DNA of 64,000 nt from Clostridium estertheticum (GTDB taxonomy: Bacteria > Bacillota > Clostridia > Clostridiales > Clostridiaceae). Each line of letters begins with the position of its first letter. Position 1 is the first letter of the stretch. Where the stretch lies: contig NZ_CP086239.1 of NCBI RefSeq assembly GCF_026650985.1, forward strand, positions 2,914,001 through 2,978,000, written 5' to 3'. Below, piece after piece: positions 52,715 through 62,457 of this stretch. Below the pieces are notes generated by a model. That model had not been told where the DNA came from. It saw only the letters and a list, made by a program, of their open reading frames with translations, and made no database searches. Both the position numbers and the translations under genes were made by a program.

Positions 52715-53917
52715 ATGTTAAAAGCTTCAAGAGCATTTAAATTTACCACCTTAATTATAGGTATATTGTTATTTTCCCTTTTTCTGTATTTTCTAAATTC
52801 CAGTACTCGCTTCACCCATAATAATCAAAATTCTACTTCCTATGTTAAATATGAAAAAGCGAAGGTATTGGTTGTGGAAAATGAATCTTTAAAAAGTTAC
52901 CCAAATGCAACTAAGATTTATCTTGGCACTCAACAAATAAAAATAAAGATTCTTACAGGAGTTCATAAAGGAGACATTAAGACAATTACAAACTTTTTAT
53001 CAGATACTCACAATGTCTACGTTAATCAAGGAATGAAGATTATTGTGGATGTTGATACTGGAAACCCAAATATGTACGCAGTCACCGTCTACAATTATTA
53101 TAGAGCGCCTGTTCAATATGTTTTTATTTTAATATTCTTTGTAGCATTGTGCTTAATTGGTGGAAAGAAAGGCGTGAGATCTGCTATCGGTATCTTAATT
53201 TCTTTTATTCTTATCTTTTATATGTTTCTCCCAATAATATACAGAGGATATTCACCCATTTTGGCTTCTATTTTGCTGGTAATTATATCTTCTTGTGTTA
53301 CATTATTTTTACTAAATGGGTGGAGTGCAAAAACGGTATCAGCTATTTTAGGTACCATACTTGGGGTCTTCGTTGCGGGTAGCATTGCCACTCTTATCTG
53401 CAATCTAGCTCATTTATCAGGATTTAATATGGCTGATGTGGAATCATTAAATATGATTTCAACACAATCAAACATGCAAGTTCAATGGTTACTAACAGCT
53501 GGAATTCTAATATCTTCCCTTGGTGCTGTAATGGATGTTAGTATATCTATTGCTTCTTCCGTACAAGAGATATATTCATTAAACCCTAAACTTACTGAAA
53601 AAGAACTATTCATATCTGGTATGAATGTAGGCAGAGATATGATGGGAACCATGGTAAATACCCTTATTCTTGCGTTTGCAGGTACTTCACTTAGCATGTT
53701 TATAGTAATTTACTCTTACAATTTAACTAACAATCAATTGTTTAATATGGATATGGTGAACATAGTGGTGCTCGAAGGCTTAACTGGTAGTTTTGCTGTG
53801 ATTTTAACCGTTCCAATTATAGCCTATATTTCCTCGCAACTTATTCCAGACTGGATTAAAAATGAAAAGGAAAAAGATATAGATAGTAGTGAACAAGTGG
53901 GTATTGATCTAAAATAG
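52715..53917 (+). CDS. YibE/F-family membrane protein
   Basis: This 400-residue protein has a signal-like first helix, an extracellular beta-rich segment (about 45-130) and seven or eight membrane helices. The latter include GGKKGVRSAIGILISF and GAVMDVSISIASSVQEI, a segment typical of YibE/F proteins of Firmicutes. Function unknown. The ATG follows TCTGGAGGAGAG. The last residues SSEQVGIDLK and the following 3' sequence nearly equal those of the unrelated gene ending at 10057, and a deleted copy of the dispersed element follows directly. Confidence 0.88.
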   Translation: MLKASRAFKFTTLIIGILLFSLFLYFLNSSTRFTHNNQNSTSYVKYEKAKVLVVENESLKSYPNATKIYLGTQQIKIKILTGVHKGDIKTITNFLSDTHNVYVNQGMKIIVDVDTGNPNMYAVTVYNYYRAPVQYVFILIFFVALCLIGGKKGVRSAIGILISFILIFYMFLPIIYRGYSPILASILLVIISSCVTLFLLNGWSAKTVSAILGTILGVFVAGSIATLICNLAHLSGFNMADVESLNMISTQSNMQVQWLLTAGILISSLGAVMDVSISIASSVQEIYSLNPKLTEKELFISGMNVGRDMMGTMVNTLILAFAGTSLSMFIVIYSYNLTNNQLFNMDMVNIVVLEGLTGSFAVILTVPIIAYISSQLIPDWIKNEKEKDIDSSEQVGIDLK

Positions 53918-53938
53918 CCACTTTATAAGCTCATCCTC

Positions 53939-54072
53939 AACGATATTTATTATCAATTAAAATCAACCTTTTACAAATACCAATTACTACACTCTACTTA
54001 ATTTAAAATTAAATATGTATATATATATTTAAAGGGAATTCATTTTATTGAATTCCCTTTTTGTTGTTAAAA
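53939..54072 (+). repeat. Internally deleted copy of the dispersed element
   Basis: The left end (AATATTTATTATCAATTAAA, TTTACAAATACCAATTAC) is joined straight to the right part (ACTCTACTTAATTTAAAATT to the GGGAATTCA/TGAATTCCC hairpin). The join falls at AATTAC, which occurs at both deletion ends in copy D. The -10 box, leader and ORF are lost; the terminator is kept. Confidence 0.8.
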
Positions 54073-54162
54073 ATATCTTATAATCCGCCTACTAAAACCA
54101 CTTTTCTAGAAAAGGATATAGTTGTATGCACGGATGCTGATTTATACTACATAAATTGAAAG

Positions 54163-55776
54163 TTACTTGCAATTTACATATTTATTCAATGTCAACCTTA
54201 CTGTTCCAACACCAGCAATCATTTCATTGAAATAATTTTCCACTTTTTCTCCAAGACCTATAGTATAAAGATTCAACCCAAATATTTCTTCATTAGAAAG
54301 TATTGGTTTTAACTTATTACCTACGTTTTCTGTTTCACTTAACTTTATATCCGAAACATAAGCTTTAAGTTTATTTAGTAAAGGATCAGGACTTAATTCC
54401 ATTTCCTTACCATTATCATCTTTAGCCATTAAATACCTACACCAGCCAGCAATAGCAAGTGGTATATATTTAAGACTTTTAGGATCTAGGTCCTCTCTTT
54501 CTATATAAGATTTAATTGTTTCGCCAAATCTTATCCCAATTTTTTGAGAAGTATCTGATACTATTCTTTGTGGAGTATCTGGTATATATGGATTAGGAAG
54601 TCTTACCTCAATTACTTCTTTAATGAAATCTTCTGGATTAAATATTTTAGGATTAACAACTACTGGCATCCCTTCAATATAGCCAATATTCTCCACTAGC
54701 TTCTTTAAAGCAGGATCTTTCATTTCATCTGCAATGAGATTAAATCCAAGTAAACATCCGAAAATCGCAAGTGCAGTATGAAGTGGATTTAAGCAAGTAC
54801 ACACCTTCATTTTTTCTACCCTTTCCACAGTTTCTCTATCAGTGAAAAACACTCCAGCCTTTTCAAGTGGCATACGTCCATTTGGAAAACTATCTTCTAA
54901 TACAAGATATTGTGGTCCTTCTGCGTTAACAAAAGGTGCAATATAAGTATTACCTTTTGTAATAACTATATCGGTACTATCAAACCCAGATAAATTCAAT
55001 GTTTTTTTAACACTATCTGAGGGTCTTGGTGTGATTTTGTCTATCATACTCCATGGGAATGATACTTTATCTGGATTATTGATATACTTTAGAAAGCCTT
55101 TCTCAACCAACCCATCATTAGCCCATTTTTCTACAATTGAATTTATTGCATTATAGAGTTTTTCTCCATTGTGCGAACAATTATCCATGCTTACAAGTGC
55201 AATTGGTAATTCTAAAGTTTTATACCTTCCGTACATTAATGACGCAACTTTAGCTATAACGCTTCTCGGATGTTTTAGTCCATCAGCTACATCTTCCTGT
55301 GAAATATTTTTTATACTATAACCTTTTTCAGTTATCGTAAAACTTACCATGCTTAAAGATGCTTTTGTAAATATTGTTTGTAGGCGTTTCCATTCATCTT
55401 CCCTTGAATAATCACATACTAAACTTTCACCTATACTTCCAATGACTTTTTTATCTAAGCTACCATCTGGCTTCATAGTTACGAGCAAACTTAAATTATC
55501 ATAAGGAATATAAATTTTGTCTATAATTTCATAATCATAACCCTCTACTGCCACAATCCCGGTATCTGCAATGCCACTATTTAATAATGTTTGTTGCAAT
55601 ACTGCAATAAATCCACGAAATATGTTTCCTGCTCCAAAATGTACCCATGTAGGATTCTCACTAGTTAAAGATGACATATTATCAAAATCAAATTCTGGAA
55701 GTTCTATTCCTGCTTTTTTCCATCCTTCTACTTTTTTAATACTTGATTTATTTAACTCTAAGTTTATTTGTTTCAT
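54163..55776 (-). CDS. uxuB: Fructuronate reductase (mannitol dehydrogenase family)
   Basis: This 537-residue long-chain polyol dehydrogenase has WVHFGAGNIFRGFIA (NAD-binding), PWSMIDKITPRPS and CTCLNPLHTALA, where K and the N-P-x-H are the catalytic region. It should interconvert D-fructuronate and D-mannonate with NAD. It is the last gene of a minus-strand operon with uxuA. ATG 55776 is chosen over ATG 55788, which directly touches the AGAGAGG site; the distance is then rather long (12 bases). Confidence 0.9.
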   Translation of the reverse strand: MKQINLELNKSSIKKVEGWKKAGIELPEFDFDNMSSLTSENPTWVHFGAGNIFRGFIAVLQQTLLNSGIADTGIVAVEGYDYEIIDKIYIPYDNLSLLVTMKPDGSLDKKVIGSIGESLVCDYSREDEWKRLQTIFTKASLSMVSFTITEKGYSIKNISQEDVADGLKHPRSVIAKVASLMYGRYKTLELPIALVSMDNCSHNGEKLYNAINSIVEKWANDGLVEKGFLKYINNPDKVSFPWSMIDKITPRPSDSVKKTLNLSGFDSTDIVITKGNTYIAPFVNAEGPQYLVLEDSFPNGRMPLEKAGVFFTDRETVERVEKMKVCTCLNPLHTALAIFGCLLGFNLIADEMKDPALKKLVENIGYIEGMPVVVNPKIFNPEDFIKEVIEVRLPNPYIPDTPQRIVSDTSQKIGIRFGETIKSYIEREDLDPKSLKYIPLAIAGWCRYLMAKDDNGKEMELSPDPLLNKLKAYVSDIKLSETENVGNKLKPILSNEEIFGLNLYTIGLGEKVENYFNEMIAGVGTVRLTLNKYVNCK

Positions 55777-55906
55777 ATTTAAAAACATCCTCTCTTATAA
55801 ATAGTTTTCAATTATATTTAAACCCAGTACTAATTGAAATTAACAATACAGATGTCTAACGTTACATAGACAATCTATATTGTTAACTTAAGAATTTTCT
55901 TTATTC

Positions 55907-56920
55907 TTATAATATAGCATTAATTTTTAGATATCTTTCAGGATGTTCTGTAAGCTCTTTTACTGCCTCTGGAACCTGATCTAATGTTACTACTTTACTA
56001 ATAACCGATTTAACATCAACAGTTCCTTTAGACATTAATCTTAATGCCTCCTCAAATTCATTTGCACTATTTCTTGATCCTTCAAAATCAATTTCCTTTT
56101 TTGTTAACATATCTGTCGGAATACTTGTCTCTTTTTTAGGCCATCCTGTAAGAGCAATTCTTCCTCCATATGATACATAATCAATAGTATTTCTTATAGC
56201 GGAATTAGCACCTGAAGCCTCAATTACTACTTCTGCCATTCTTTCATTAGTAATCTTTTTTATTGCCTTGATTGAATCCTCATTATTAGGATTAATAATA
56301 TACTTTACTCCTAATCCTTTTGCAAATTGTAATCTCTCATCAACAATATCAACTAATATTGGAATTGCATCATAGGCTATTACTGATAAAGCACTAAGAA
56401 CACCAATGGCACCTGCTCCATTGATAACTACATGTTCTCCTGCTTTAACATGTGTTCTATGAATAGCATGTAAAGCTATAGTTAAAGGCTCAGCTGCTGG
56501 AATTTGTTCCCAGGGTATATTATCTGGAACCTTATATAACATTTCCGAAGGATGCGTAAACATTTCAACCATGCCACCATCAATATGCACTCCTAATACC
56601 TTTAAATCTTCACAGCAATTAGTTCTTCCTATACTACATGGGTAACATTTGCCACAATATATATATGGGTCAATAATTACTTTATCTCCAACTTTTATAC
56701 CTCTTTTATTTTCGCCTATTTCCAATACTTCGCCTGCTAATTCATGTCCTATAATTCTTGGATAACTAACAAGAGGATTAGACCCCCTGAATGCTCCTAC
56801 ATCTGAGCCACAGATACCTACTGATTTAATTTTTATTAATGCTTCACTTTCTTTTCTAATAGGTTCTTTAATTTCCTCAATTCTTATCACATTTGGTTTC
56901 TCCAAATAAACTGATTTCAT
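55907..56920 (-). CDS. Zinc-dependent sugar-acid/polyol dehydrogenase (first)
   Basis: This 337-residue medium-chain dehydrogenase has GICGSDVGAFRG, GHELAGEV and the structural-zinc cysteines CGKCYPCSIGRTNCC. The NAD site is VVINGAGAIGVLSA. In the uxu operon it probably oxidises L-gulonate or L-galactonate to fructuronate or tagaturonate (LgoD/YjjN/RspB group). It resembles the other zinc dehydrogenase at 58086 but is clearly a separate enzyme. The ATG follows TAGGAGGA. Confidence 0.85.
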   Translation of the reverse strand: MKSVYLEKPNVIRIEEIKEPIRKESEALIKIKSVGICGSDVGAFRGSNPLVSYPRIIGHELAGEVLEIGENKRGIKVGDKVIIDPYIYCGKCYPCSIGRTNCCEDLKVLGVHIDGGMVEMFTHPSEMLYKVPDNIPWEQIPAAEPLTIALHAIHRTHVKAGEHVVINGAGAIGVLSALSVIAYDAIPILVDIVDERLQFAKGLGVKYIINPNNEDSIKAIKKITNERMAEVVIEASGANSAIRNTIDYVSYGGRIALTGWPKKETSIPTDMLTKKEIDFEGSRNSANEFEEALRLMSKGTVDVKSVISKVVTLDQVPEAVKELTEHPERYLKINAIL

Positions 56921-56968
56921 AAAACTATTCCTCCTATTTATTTCAACTTATATATCACCTAAATTTAC

Positions 56969-58036
56969 TTACTTAGACATTTTTTTAATACTTTCCCAAA
57001 TACCATTTAAATACGTAGCTCCTAAAGCCCTATCGTACAACCCATATCCAGGCATAGCTACTTCGCCCCAAATTGCCCTTCCATGATCAGGTCTAATAAC
57101 TCCATCAAATCCAATATCATATAATGCTTTCATTATTTCAAACATATCAAGAGAACCATCAGAAGACAAATGTGCAGCTTCATCGAACTTACCTGGTGCA
57201 AGATGTCTAATATTTCTAAGATGACCAAAATGGATTTTCCCCTTTAATGAACGTATAATATCTGGAATATCATTATCTGGATTGGACCCAAGGGAGCCTG
57301 TACATAAAGTAACTCCATTACAAGGACTATCAACCATAGTTACTAATTTTAATAAATTTTCTTTTGATGTCATAATCCTTGGCAAACCAAACACTGGCCA
57401 AGATGGATCATCAGGGTGAATTGCCATCTTAATCCCATATTTCTCGCAAGTTGGCATAATTTTTTCTAAAAAATACTTTAAATTAGCAAATAATTTTTCT
57501 TCATCTACATCTTTGTATAAATTAAATAATTCTTTGATTTTTGCCATACGTTCTGGTTCCCATCCTGGGAGTACAAAACCATTAGACTTTTTATCCATAG
57601 AATCCATCATTTTTTCTGGATCGATTGCATCAATTAACTCTTGATCATAAGATAATACTGTAGACCCATCCTCTCTTAATTTTGCAAGATCTGAACGCGT
57701 CCAATCAAATACAGGCATGAAATTATAACATACCAAATCTACGCTTTCTTGTCCCAATCGCTCTAAAGTTTTAATGTAATTATCAATATATTTATCCCTA
57801 TCAGGTGTTCCTACTTTAATTGAATCATGGATATTTACACTTTCAATTCCTTTTAGTTGTAATCCTGCATCTTCAATTTCTTTTTTAATTTCACGAATTT
57901 TTTCAGTTTCCCATACTTCTCCAGGTTTTGTATCATATAATGTTGTAATTACTCCAGTAACTCCTGGTATTTGTCTAATTTGTTCCAAAGTTACTGAATC
58001 AAATTTTTTTCCAAACCATCTTAATGTCATATCCAT
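56969..58036 (-). CDS. uxuA: Mannonate dehydratase
   Basis: This 355-residue TIM-barrel dehydratase starts MDMTLRWFGKKFDSVTLEQIRQ. It shows IKGIESVNIHDSIK-like N-terminal residues, MAIHPDDPSWPVFGLPRI, TLCTGSLGSN, HFGHLRNI and RPDHGR. The H, C, H and D in these segments are the metal ligands. It turns D-mannonate into 2-keto-3-deoxygluconate. The ATG follows AGAGGAG. It lies between the two zinc dehydrogenase genes. Confidence 0.95.
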   Translation of the reverse strand: MDMTLRWFGKKFDSVTLEQIRQIPGVTGVITTLYDTKPGEVWETEKIREIKKEIEDAGLQLKGIESVNIHDSIKVGTPDRDKYIDNYIKTLERLGQESVDLVCYNFMPVFDWTRSDLAKLREDGSTVLSYDQELIDAIDPEKMMDSMDKKSNGFVLPGWEPERMAKIKELFNLYKDVDEEKLFANLKYFLEKIMPTCEKYGIKMAIHPDDPSWPVFGLPRIMTSKENLLKLVTMVDSPCNGVTLCTGSLGSNPDNDIPDIIRSLKGKIHFGHLRNIRHLAPGKFDEAAHLSSDGSLDMFEIMKALYDIGFDGVIRPDHGRAIWGEVAMPGYGLYDRALGATYLNGIWESIKKMSK

Positions 58037-58085
58037 AATTTTTTTCTCCTCTAATTATATATTTTTTTAATTCTATAAATTTTAA

Positions 58086-59108
58086 TTACTTATCAAAAGT
58101 TAATACTATTTTTCTAATACTAGGATCTTTGCTATCTACGAAATCAAATGCCTTTTGTGCATCTAGATAATTGAATGTATGAGAAATACTATTTTTCAAA
58201 TCTAAATTTCCTTCCTCAACTAAATTTAAAACTTCTTGGAATTTTTTATTTTGTAATCTAGAGCCTCTTACATCCAATTCTTTTGAAGTAATTTTAAATT
58301 GTGTAACAACTGTTGGATCTATAGAAAATCCCATTGTAATTACTCTACCTGCATTTCCTGTTAATTCTAACAATGTAGCAAGAGAGTCTTTTGTACAAGC
58401 TGCATCAATAGAAACTGTTGGTCCATATCCTCCAGTCAATTCTTTAGCCCTTGCCACCACATCTTCCTTTAAAAGATTTATTCCATAAGTTGCACCATTT
58501 TCCTTTGCCCTTTCGATTTTTTCATCTACTACATCCACTACTATAATCGTAGCTCCACTTAATCTTGCAATCTTTAATATACTGCTTCCTAAAGCACCAC
58601 ATCCAAGGATGAGTAAAGTATCCTCTTTACAAAGCTCAGCTCTAGAACAGCTTTGTACTGCAATTGTTGCTGGTTCAATCATTACCGCATCCTCATATGA
58701 TAAATCATCCGGCAATATATATACATCTGATTCTGGCACTGCAATATATTCACGATAACCACCATGAATATGTACTCCCCTTACCTTTAAGTTTGCACAA
58801 ACGTTACCTCTCCCATGTTTACAAGCATAGCATTCACCACAGTTAACTACTTGATCTATAATTACCCTATTACCAACTTTAATTTTTGTACAATTATTAC
58901 CAACCTCTATTACTTCTCCAACCATCTCATGTCCAATAACCCTTGGATAAGTAGCTGCTGCATTTTGACCATGATAAATACCAACATCCGAACCGCAAAT
59001 ACCAGCCGCTTTCATTTTAATTAGCACATTATCATGCTCTGTAATTACAGGTTCATCCATATCTACAATTTGTAAGTCGTAAGGTTTTCTAATCATAACT
59101 GCTTTCAT
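58086..59108 (-). CDS. Zinc-dependent sugar-acid dehydrogenase (second)
   Basis: This 340-residue medium-chain dehydrogenase has GICGSDVGIYHG, GHEMVGEV, structural-zinc cysteines CGECYACKHGRGNVC and NAD site LLILGCGALGSSIL. It is probably an L-galactonate/L-gulonate 5-dehydrogenase like its paralogue at 55907, giving the operon two entry routes. The ATG follows TTTAGGAG. Confidence 0.85.
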   Translation of the reverse strand: MKAVMIRKPYDLQIVDMDEPVITEHDNVLIKMKAAGICGSDVGIYHGQNAAATYPRVIGHEMVGEVIEVGNNCTKIKVGNRVIIDQVVNCGECYACKHGRGNVCANLKVRGVHIHGGYREYIAVPESDVYILPDDLSYEDAVMIEPATIAVQSCSRAELCKEDTLLILGCGALGSSILKIARLSGATIIVVDVVDEKIERAKENGATYGINLLKEDVVARAKELTGGYGPTVSIDAACTKDSLATLLELTGNAGRVITMGFSIDPTVVTQFKITSKELDVRGSRLQNKKFQEVLNLVEEGNLDLKNSISHTFNYLDAQKAFDFVDSKDPSIRKIVLTFDK

Positions 59109-59153
59109 TTTGACATCTCCTAAATTATTTTATTTTAATAAATATTAAAGATT

Positions 59154-60476
59154 CTATTTTATAGCAACTCTTGGAGCATTTTCATAATCCACTTTCGAAA
59201 TAGGTTTTATGAACCTCAATGCCCCTAAAGAACCGATCAAAGCAATAACTCCAGCTAAAACAAATGCTGTTGTGAACCCACCTGTGTATTGCACTATAAA
59301 TCCAGTTACCAACGGTCCTAGAATACCTGCACAATTCCCAATTGCATGCATAAATCCACCTACTGAACCTACATTGTTTGAATCCACTACATCGTCTACA
59401 ATTCCCCAATATATAGCACCTGTCAAATACATGAAAAATACGGCAATTGCTAACATTGAAATAGATCCTACTGTATTTTTCACTACTCCTGCTAAAATAA
59501 TAGAAACTGCGGCAATAAACAGACAACTAACTACAATAATTTTTCTAGAAAATAGAACATGTCTATTTTTGAATTTTTTAACTAACTTATCAGAAAGAAT
59601 TCCTCCAAATGCTAATCCTATAAACCCTAGCGTCCATGGAACTATATTTACAATACTCATTGTTGCTATAGATAATCCTCTCTCTTTAATTAAGTAACTT
59701 GGGTACCAAGTTAAAAAGAAAAACAAAATATAGTTATATGAAAAAAATGCGACAGCAGTAAATATAATCGTTTTCTGTTTTAAGTAAAAAGACGTTTTTA
59801 TCTTATTAATAGGCTTTTCTTGTTCAATTTCCACATTTTTAGAAACTTCTTCTTGACTTTCCGCATCCTGATATTCATTATTTGTTTTCTCCTTAGCGAT
59901 TTTCCACCAAGCAATAGCCCAAATAAACCCAATAGACATTATAATAATAAAGGAGATTCTCCAACCATATTTAATACAGATAAATCCAATAATAGGTCCA
60001 GAAATTGCACCGCCAAGTGGTGTTCCACTACTAGCAATTCCCATTGTACTAGCTCTCTTATTTGGTGGGAACCAAGTATTTATCATTTTGTTAGTTGTAG
60101 TTGATAACGGACCTTCAGCCATTCCAAATAAAATCCTTATAATTATCAAGCTAAGAAATCCTACTGCAAAGAAAATAGATCCACTAAACGATGACCAGAC
60201 AATCATGGCTACTAATAATGTTTTTTTTGCACCATATTTATCAGACGCAATTCCTCCGATTATGTTAAATAATGCATATCCTATAGAAAAGCAACTGAAA
60301 ATGGCACCCATTTCTATTGATGATAAAGCTAAATCTTTTTGAATGAACGGTGCCGATATAGAAAGCGCAGAACGATCCAGATAATTCACTACACCTGCTA
60401 GAAATAATAACAACAAAATTAAATTTTTTCTTCTTTCCATTTTAGTGTCAATTTGACTTTGTACTTCTAGATTCAT
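59154..60476 (-). CDS. MFS hexuronate/aldonate transporter (ACS family)
   Basis: This 440-residue, 12-helix transporter of the anion:cation symporter family (ExuT/GarP-like) has VVNYLDRSALSISAPFI, GGIASDKYGAKKTLL, FGMAEGPLSTTTNKMINTWFPPNKRASTMGI and SGTPLGGAISGPIIG. It should import the hexuronate or aldonate used by the following genes. It is the first gene of the operon, 44 bases before the zinc dehydrogenase. The ATG follows TTAGGGGG. Confidence 0.92.
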   Translation of the reverse strand: MNLEVQSQIDTKMERRKNLILLLLFLAGVVNYLDRSALSISAPFIQKDLALSSIEMGAIFSCFSIGYALFNIIGGIASDKYGAKKTLLVAMIVWSSFSGSIFFAVGFLSLIIIRILFGMAEGPLSTTTNKMINTWFPPNKRASTMGIASSGTPLGGAISGPIIGFICIKYGWRISFIIIMSIGFIWAIAWWKIAKEKTNNEYQDAESQEEVSKNVEIEQEKPINKIKTSFYLKQKTIIFTAVAFFSYNYILFFFLTWYPSYLIKERGLSIATMSIVNIVPWTLGFIGLAFGGILSDKLVKKFKNRHVLFSRKIIVVSCLFIAAVSIILAGVVKNTVGSISMLAIAVFFMYLTGAIYWGIVDDVVDSNNVGSVGGFMHAIGNCAGILGPLVTGFIVQYTGGFTTAFVLAGVIALIGSLGALRFIKPISKVDYENAPRVAIK

Positions 60477-60596
60477 ATTGATCCCCCTAATATTTATATT
60501 TTTTTAAGAGATATTACATACAAGTAAACCATTACATTTTGGTCAAAAAAAATAACTAATTTAATTTATCAAAAACTAAATTCTTATTTCATTTAC

Positions 60597-60606
60597 TAAC
60601 ATGTTA
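60597..60606. promoter_or_regulatory. Palindrome upstream of the hexuronate operon
   Basis: TAACATGTTA is a perfect 10-bp palindrome, followed 10 bp later by a related GTATGTTAC. It lies about 120 bases upstream of the MFS start and may be a GntR operator. Confidence 0.4.
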
Positions 60607-60729
60607 GCATATTAGTATGTTACCATGGTTATATATTTATGTCAATAAAACTTTTAATAACATTTTGATAAATCTTTATCAATAAATGCCCTAGTAAACT
60701 TCAGAATATATATTTGCATATTAGAAATA

Positions 60730-60758
60730 ATCTAATATTATGTGGTATAATATTAGAT
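60730..60758. promoter_or_regulatory. Likely autoregulatory operator of the GntR gene
   Basis: A perfect 12-bp inverted repeat (ATCTAATATTAT-gtggt-ATAATATTAGAT) contains TATAAT, so it probably overlaps the -10 box of the regulator's own promoter, 30 bases before its start codon. Confidence 0.65.
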
Positions 60759-60789
60759 TAGCATATAACAAATACTTTGGAGGTAACTT

Positions 60790-61521
60790 ATGTCTTATGA
60801 AGAAAAACGGGCTGTTACAATTGGCGACAGCGTTTATTATAGTTTACGAAAGAATATCATGTATTTAAATTTAAAACCTGGTGAATCTATTAATACAAAA
60901 GAAATTGCAGAACAGTTGGGGGTTAGTCGTTCTCCAGTACGAGATTCACTTATTAAATTACAAAAGGAAGGGCTCATTACAACGATACCAAAAAAAGGGA
61001 CTATTATTTCAAAAATAGATTTAAACAGAGTTGAGGAAGAACGGTTTTTACGACTGTGCGTGGAAGAAAAGGTATTATTATTTTTTTTAAAATGCCACTC
61101 AGATTCAGATTTGGCTGAGCTAAAGGACAATTTGGAAAAGCAGAAGGAATGTATTTCTAAAAAAGACATGGAATCATTTTTAGAATATGATGATCAATTT
61201 CACGAAGTCTTCTTTAGAGTATCTAATAAAATGCTATGCTGGGAAGCATTAGATAATATGTCTGGTCATTATCGGCGAGTTCGATTTATGGCTTTGTCAG
61301 ATGCATTAGTAGTAAACTATGTAATTGACCAGCACGAGCGGTTCTTAAAATTGATACTGGATGAAAATGTTGAAGATCTTAAAATATTAATAGAATTACA
61401 CATTACTCAGCAAAATAAAGAAGAGAAAGCATTAATTGAAGAATATCCTGATTATTTTCATTGTGCCTCAGATGATATTGAGAATTTTTTAAAAAAAGAT
61501 TTCTTAAAAATGATTAAATAA
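60790..61521 (+). CDS. GntR-family regulator, FCD subfamily
   Basis: This 243-residue regulator has a GntR winged helix (LKPGESINTKEIAEQLGVSRSPVRDSLIKLQKEGLITTIPKKGTIIS). The FCD ligand domain has D and H metal or ligand residues in EYDDQFHEVFF, GHYRRVRF and DQHERFLKLI. It diverges from the hexuronate operon and is most likely its repressor, released by a sugar acid. The ATG follows CTTTGGAGG. Confidence 0.9.
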   Translation: MSYEEKRAVTIGDSVYYSLRKNIMYLNLKPGESINTKEIAEQLGVSRSPVRDSLIKLQKEGLITTIPKKGTIISKIDLNRVEEERFLRLCVEEKVLLFFLKCHSDSDLAELKDNLEKQKECISKKDMESFLEYDDQFHEVFFRVSNKMLCWEALDNMSGHYRRVRFMALSDALVVNYVIDQHERFLKLILDENVEDLKILIELHITQQNKEEKALIEEYPDYFHCASDDIENFLKKDFLKMIK

Positions 61522-61559
61522 TATTATTTTACACGCTTTTTTATTATGATTATTATCAT

Positions 61560-61691
61560 AAGGTGTTATAAAAACTTCAATCGTCCAACGTTGGGTATAT
61601 TGATGAAGAATTTCTTCTGTTGTAAGACTAGTATCTGTTAATATAAAAGCCTTTAATGCATTTTGATTATATAGAGCATTTTCACATAAAC
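61560..61691 (-). pseudogene. Transposase C-terminal remnant
   Basis: The minus strand reads NALKAFILTDTSLTTEEILHQYTQRWTIEVF. The A-F-I-x-T-D-x-S-L-x-x-x-E-I-L-x-x-Y-x-x-R-W-x-I-E-V-F pattern is the DDE transposase region around the last catalytic glutamate. No start is seen and the frame leaves homology after VF. No terminal repeats were found nearby. Confidence 0.75.
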
Positions 61692-61710
61692 TTGTTTACC
61701 CTCTAAGTTA

Positions 61711-61798
61711 GAAAAATAGAATTGGGTTATTATTCTTAATAGCGGTTGCAGGATTAGGCATATACATAATGATTTTGTTTATAAAGGCATTAATGTGA
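61711..61798 (+). pseudogene. Membrane-protein tail remnant
   Basis: A short frame without a start reads NRIGLLFLIAVAGLGIYIM and ends in ILFIKALM, one long membrane helix. A hairpin (AAGGAAAGC/GCTTTCCTT) follows. The family cannot be told. The remaining gap to 62150 shows no further clear feature. Confidence 0.35.
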
Positions 61799-62149
61799 AC
61801 TAAGGAAAGCAATTTGGCTTTCCTTAAAAAAAATGTCAAGTTTTCAACACTATTATTGAAAATATCCTAATGTTATTATCCTCATCTAATTCTCTAGCTT
61901 CTATACTTCTTAAATAATATTCAACCTAAATAGTTAAACATAAATGACCTTATCGAGTGATAAATGCATTTAGAAAACTCATAGATACTAACTCTAATAT
62001 TCAAACTCATTTTATCAACAATATTATGATAAAATAGCATACTTGTCCACAAATAACATCAATACTCTTACATTCACTTATCTACTCGATGCTTATTGTT
62101 ATATTTAGTTTATGTTTTAAGAACAGTTTTAATTTTCAACATACTAATA

Positions 62150-62362
62150 CTAGGATTCATTTTCACCTATATTGTCTATAACTACTTTCGTCTTTAAAAT
62201 AATTTTTTTAATAGGTGCCACTAAATAAATATATACATAATCACCTTTCATCACATTTTTATCTGTTCCCCAGTCTACTTCATTTAACTCTTTAAAAGCT
62301 GATATTACATTATAGCTCATCATATCGCAAGAAAATACCCAGTTTTTAATATCATTCCTCAC
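62150..62362 (-). CDS. Small protein resembling the N-terminus of an EVE/PUA-like protein
   Basis: This 70-residue protein reads MRNDIKNWVFSCDMMSYNV, then WGTDKNVMKGDYVYIYLVAP and stops after IGENES. W-V-F...V-x-x-G-D-x-V-Y-I-Y resembles EVE/PUA-like nucleic-acid-binding domains. Those are longer, so this may be a truncated gene. I choose GTG 62362 (spacing nine bases from AGAGGAG) over ATG 62371, which touches the site. Confidence 0.5.
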   Translation of the reverse strand: MRNDIKNWVFSCDMMSYNVISAFKELNEVDWGTDKNVMKGDYVYIYLVAPIKKIILKTKVVIDNIGENES

Positions 62363-62457
62363 TATGTTCATCTCCTCTAAATACCTAGCAACCTTGCTTG
62401 TAAATTTACATTTATATAACCATCACATAATTAAATATTTACCTGTTGGAAAATATT

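Noticed and set aside
59182-59526. Second minus-strand frame in the MFS gene
   Set aside because: It is an alternate frame inside the transporter; the composition (many C, R, S, Y) is typical of a frame shadow.
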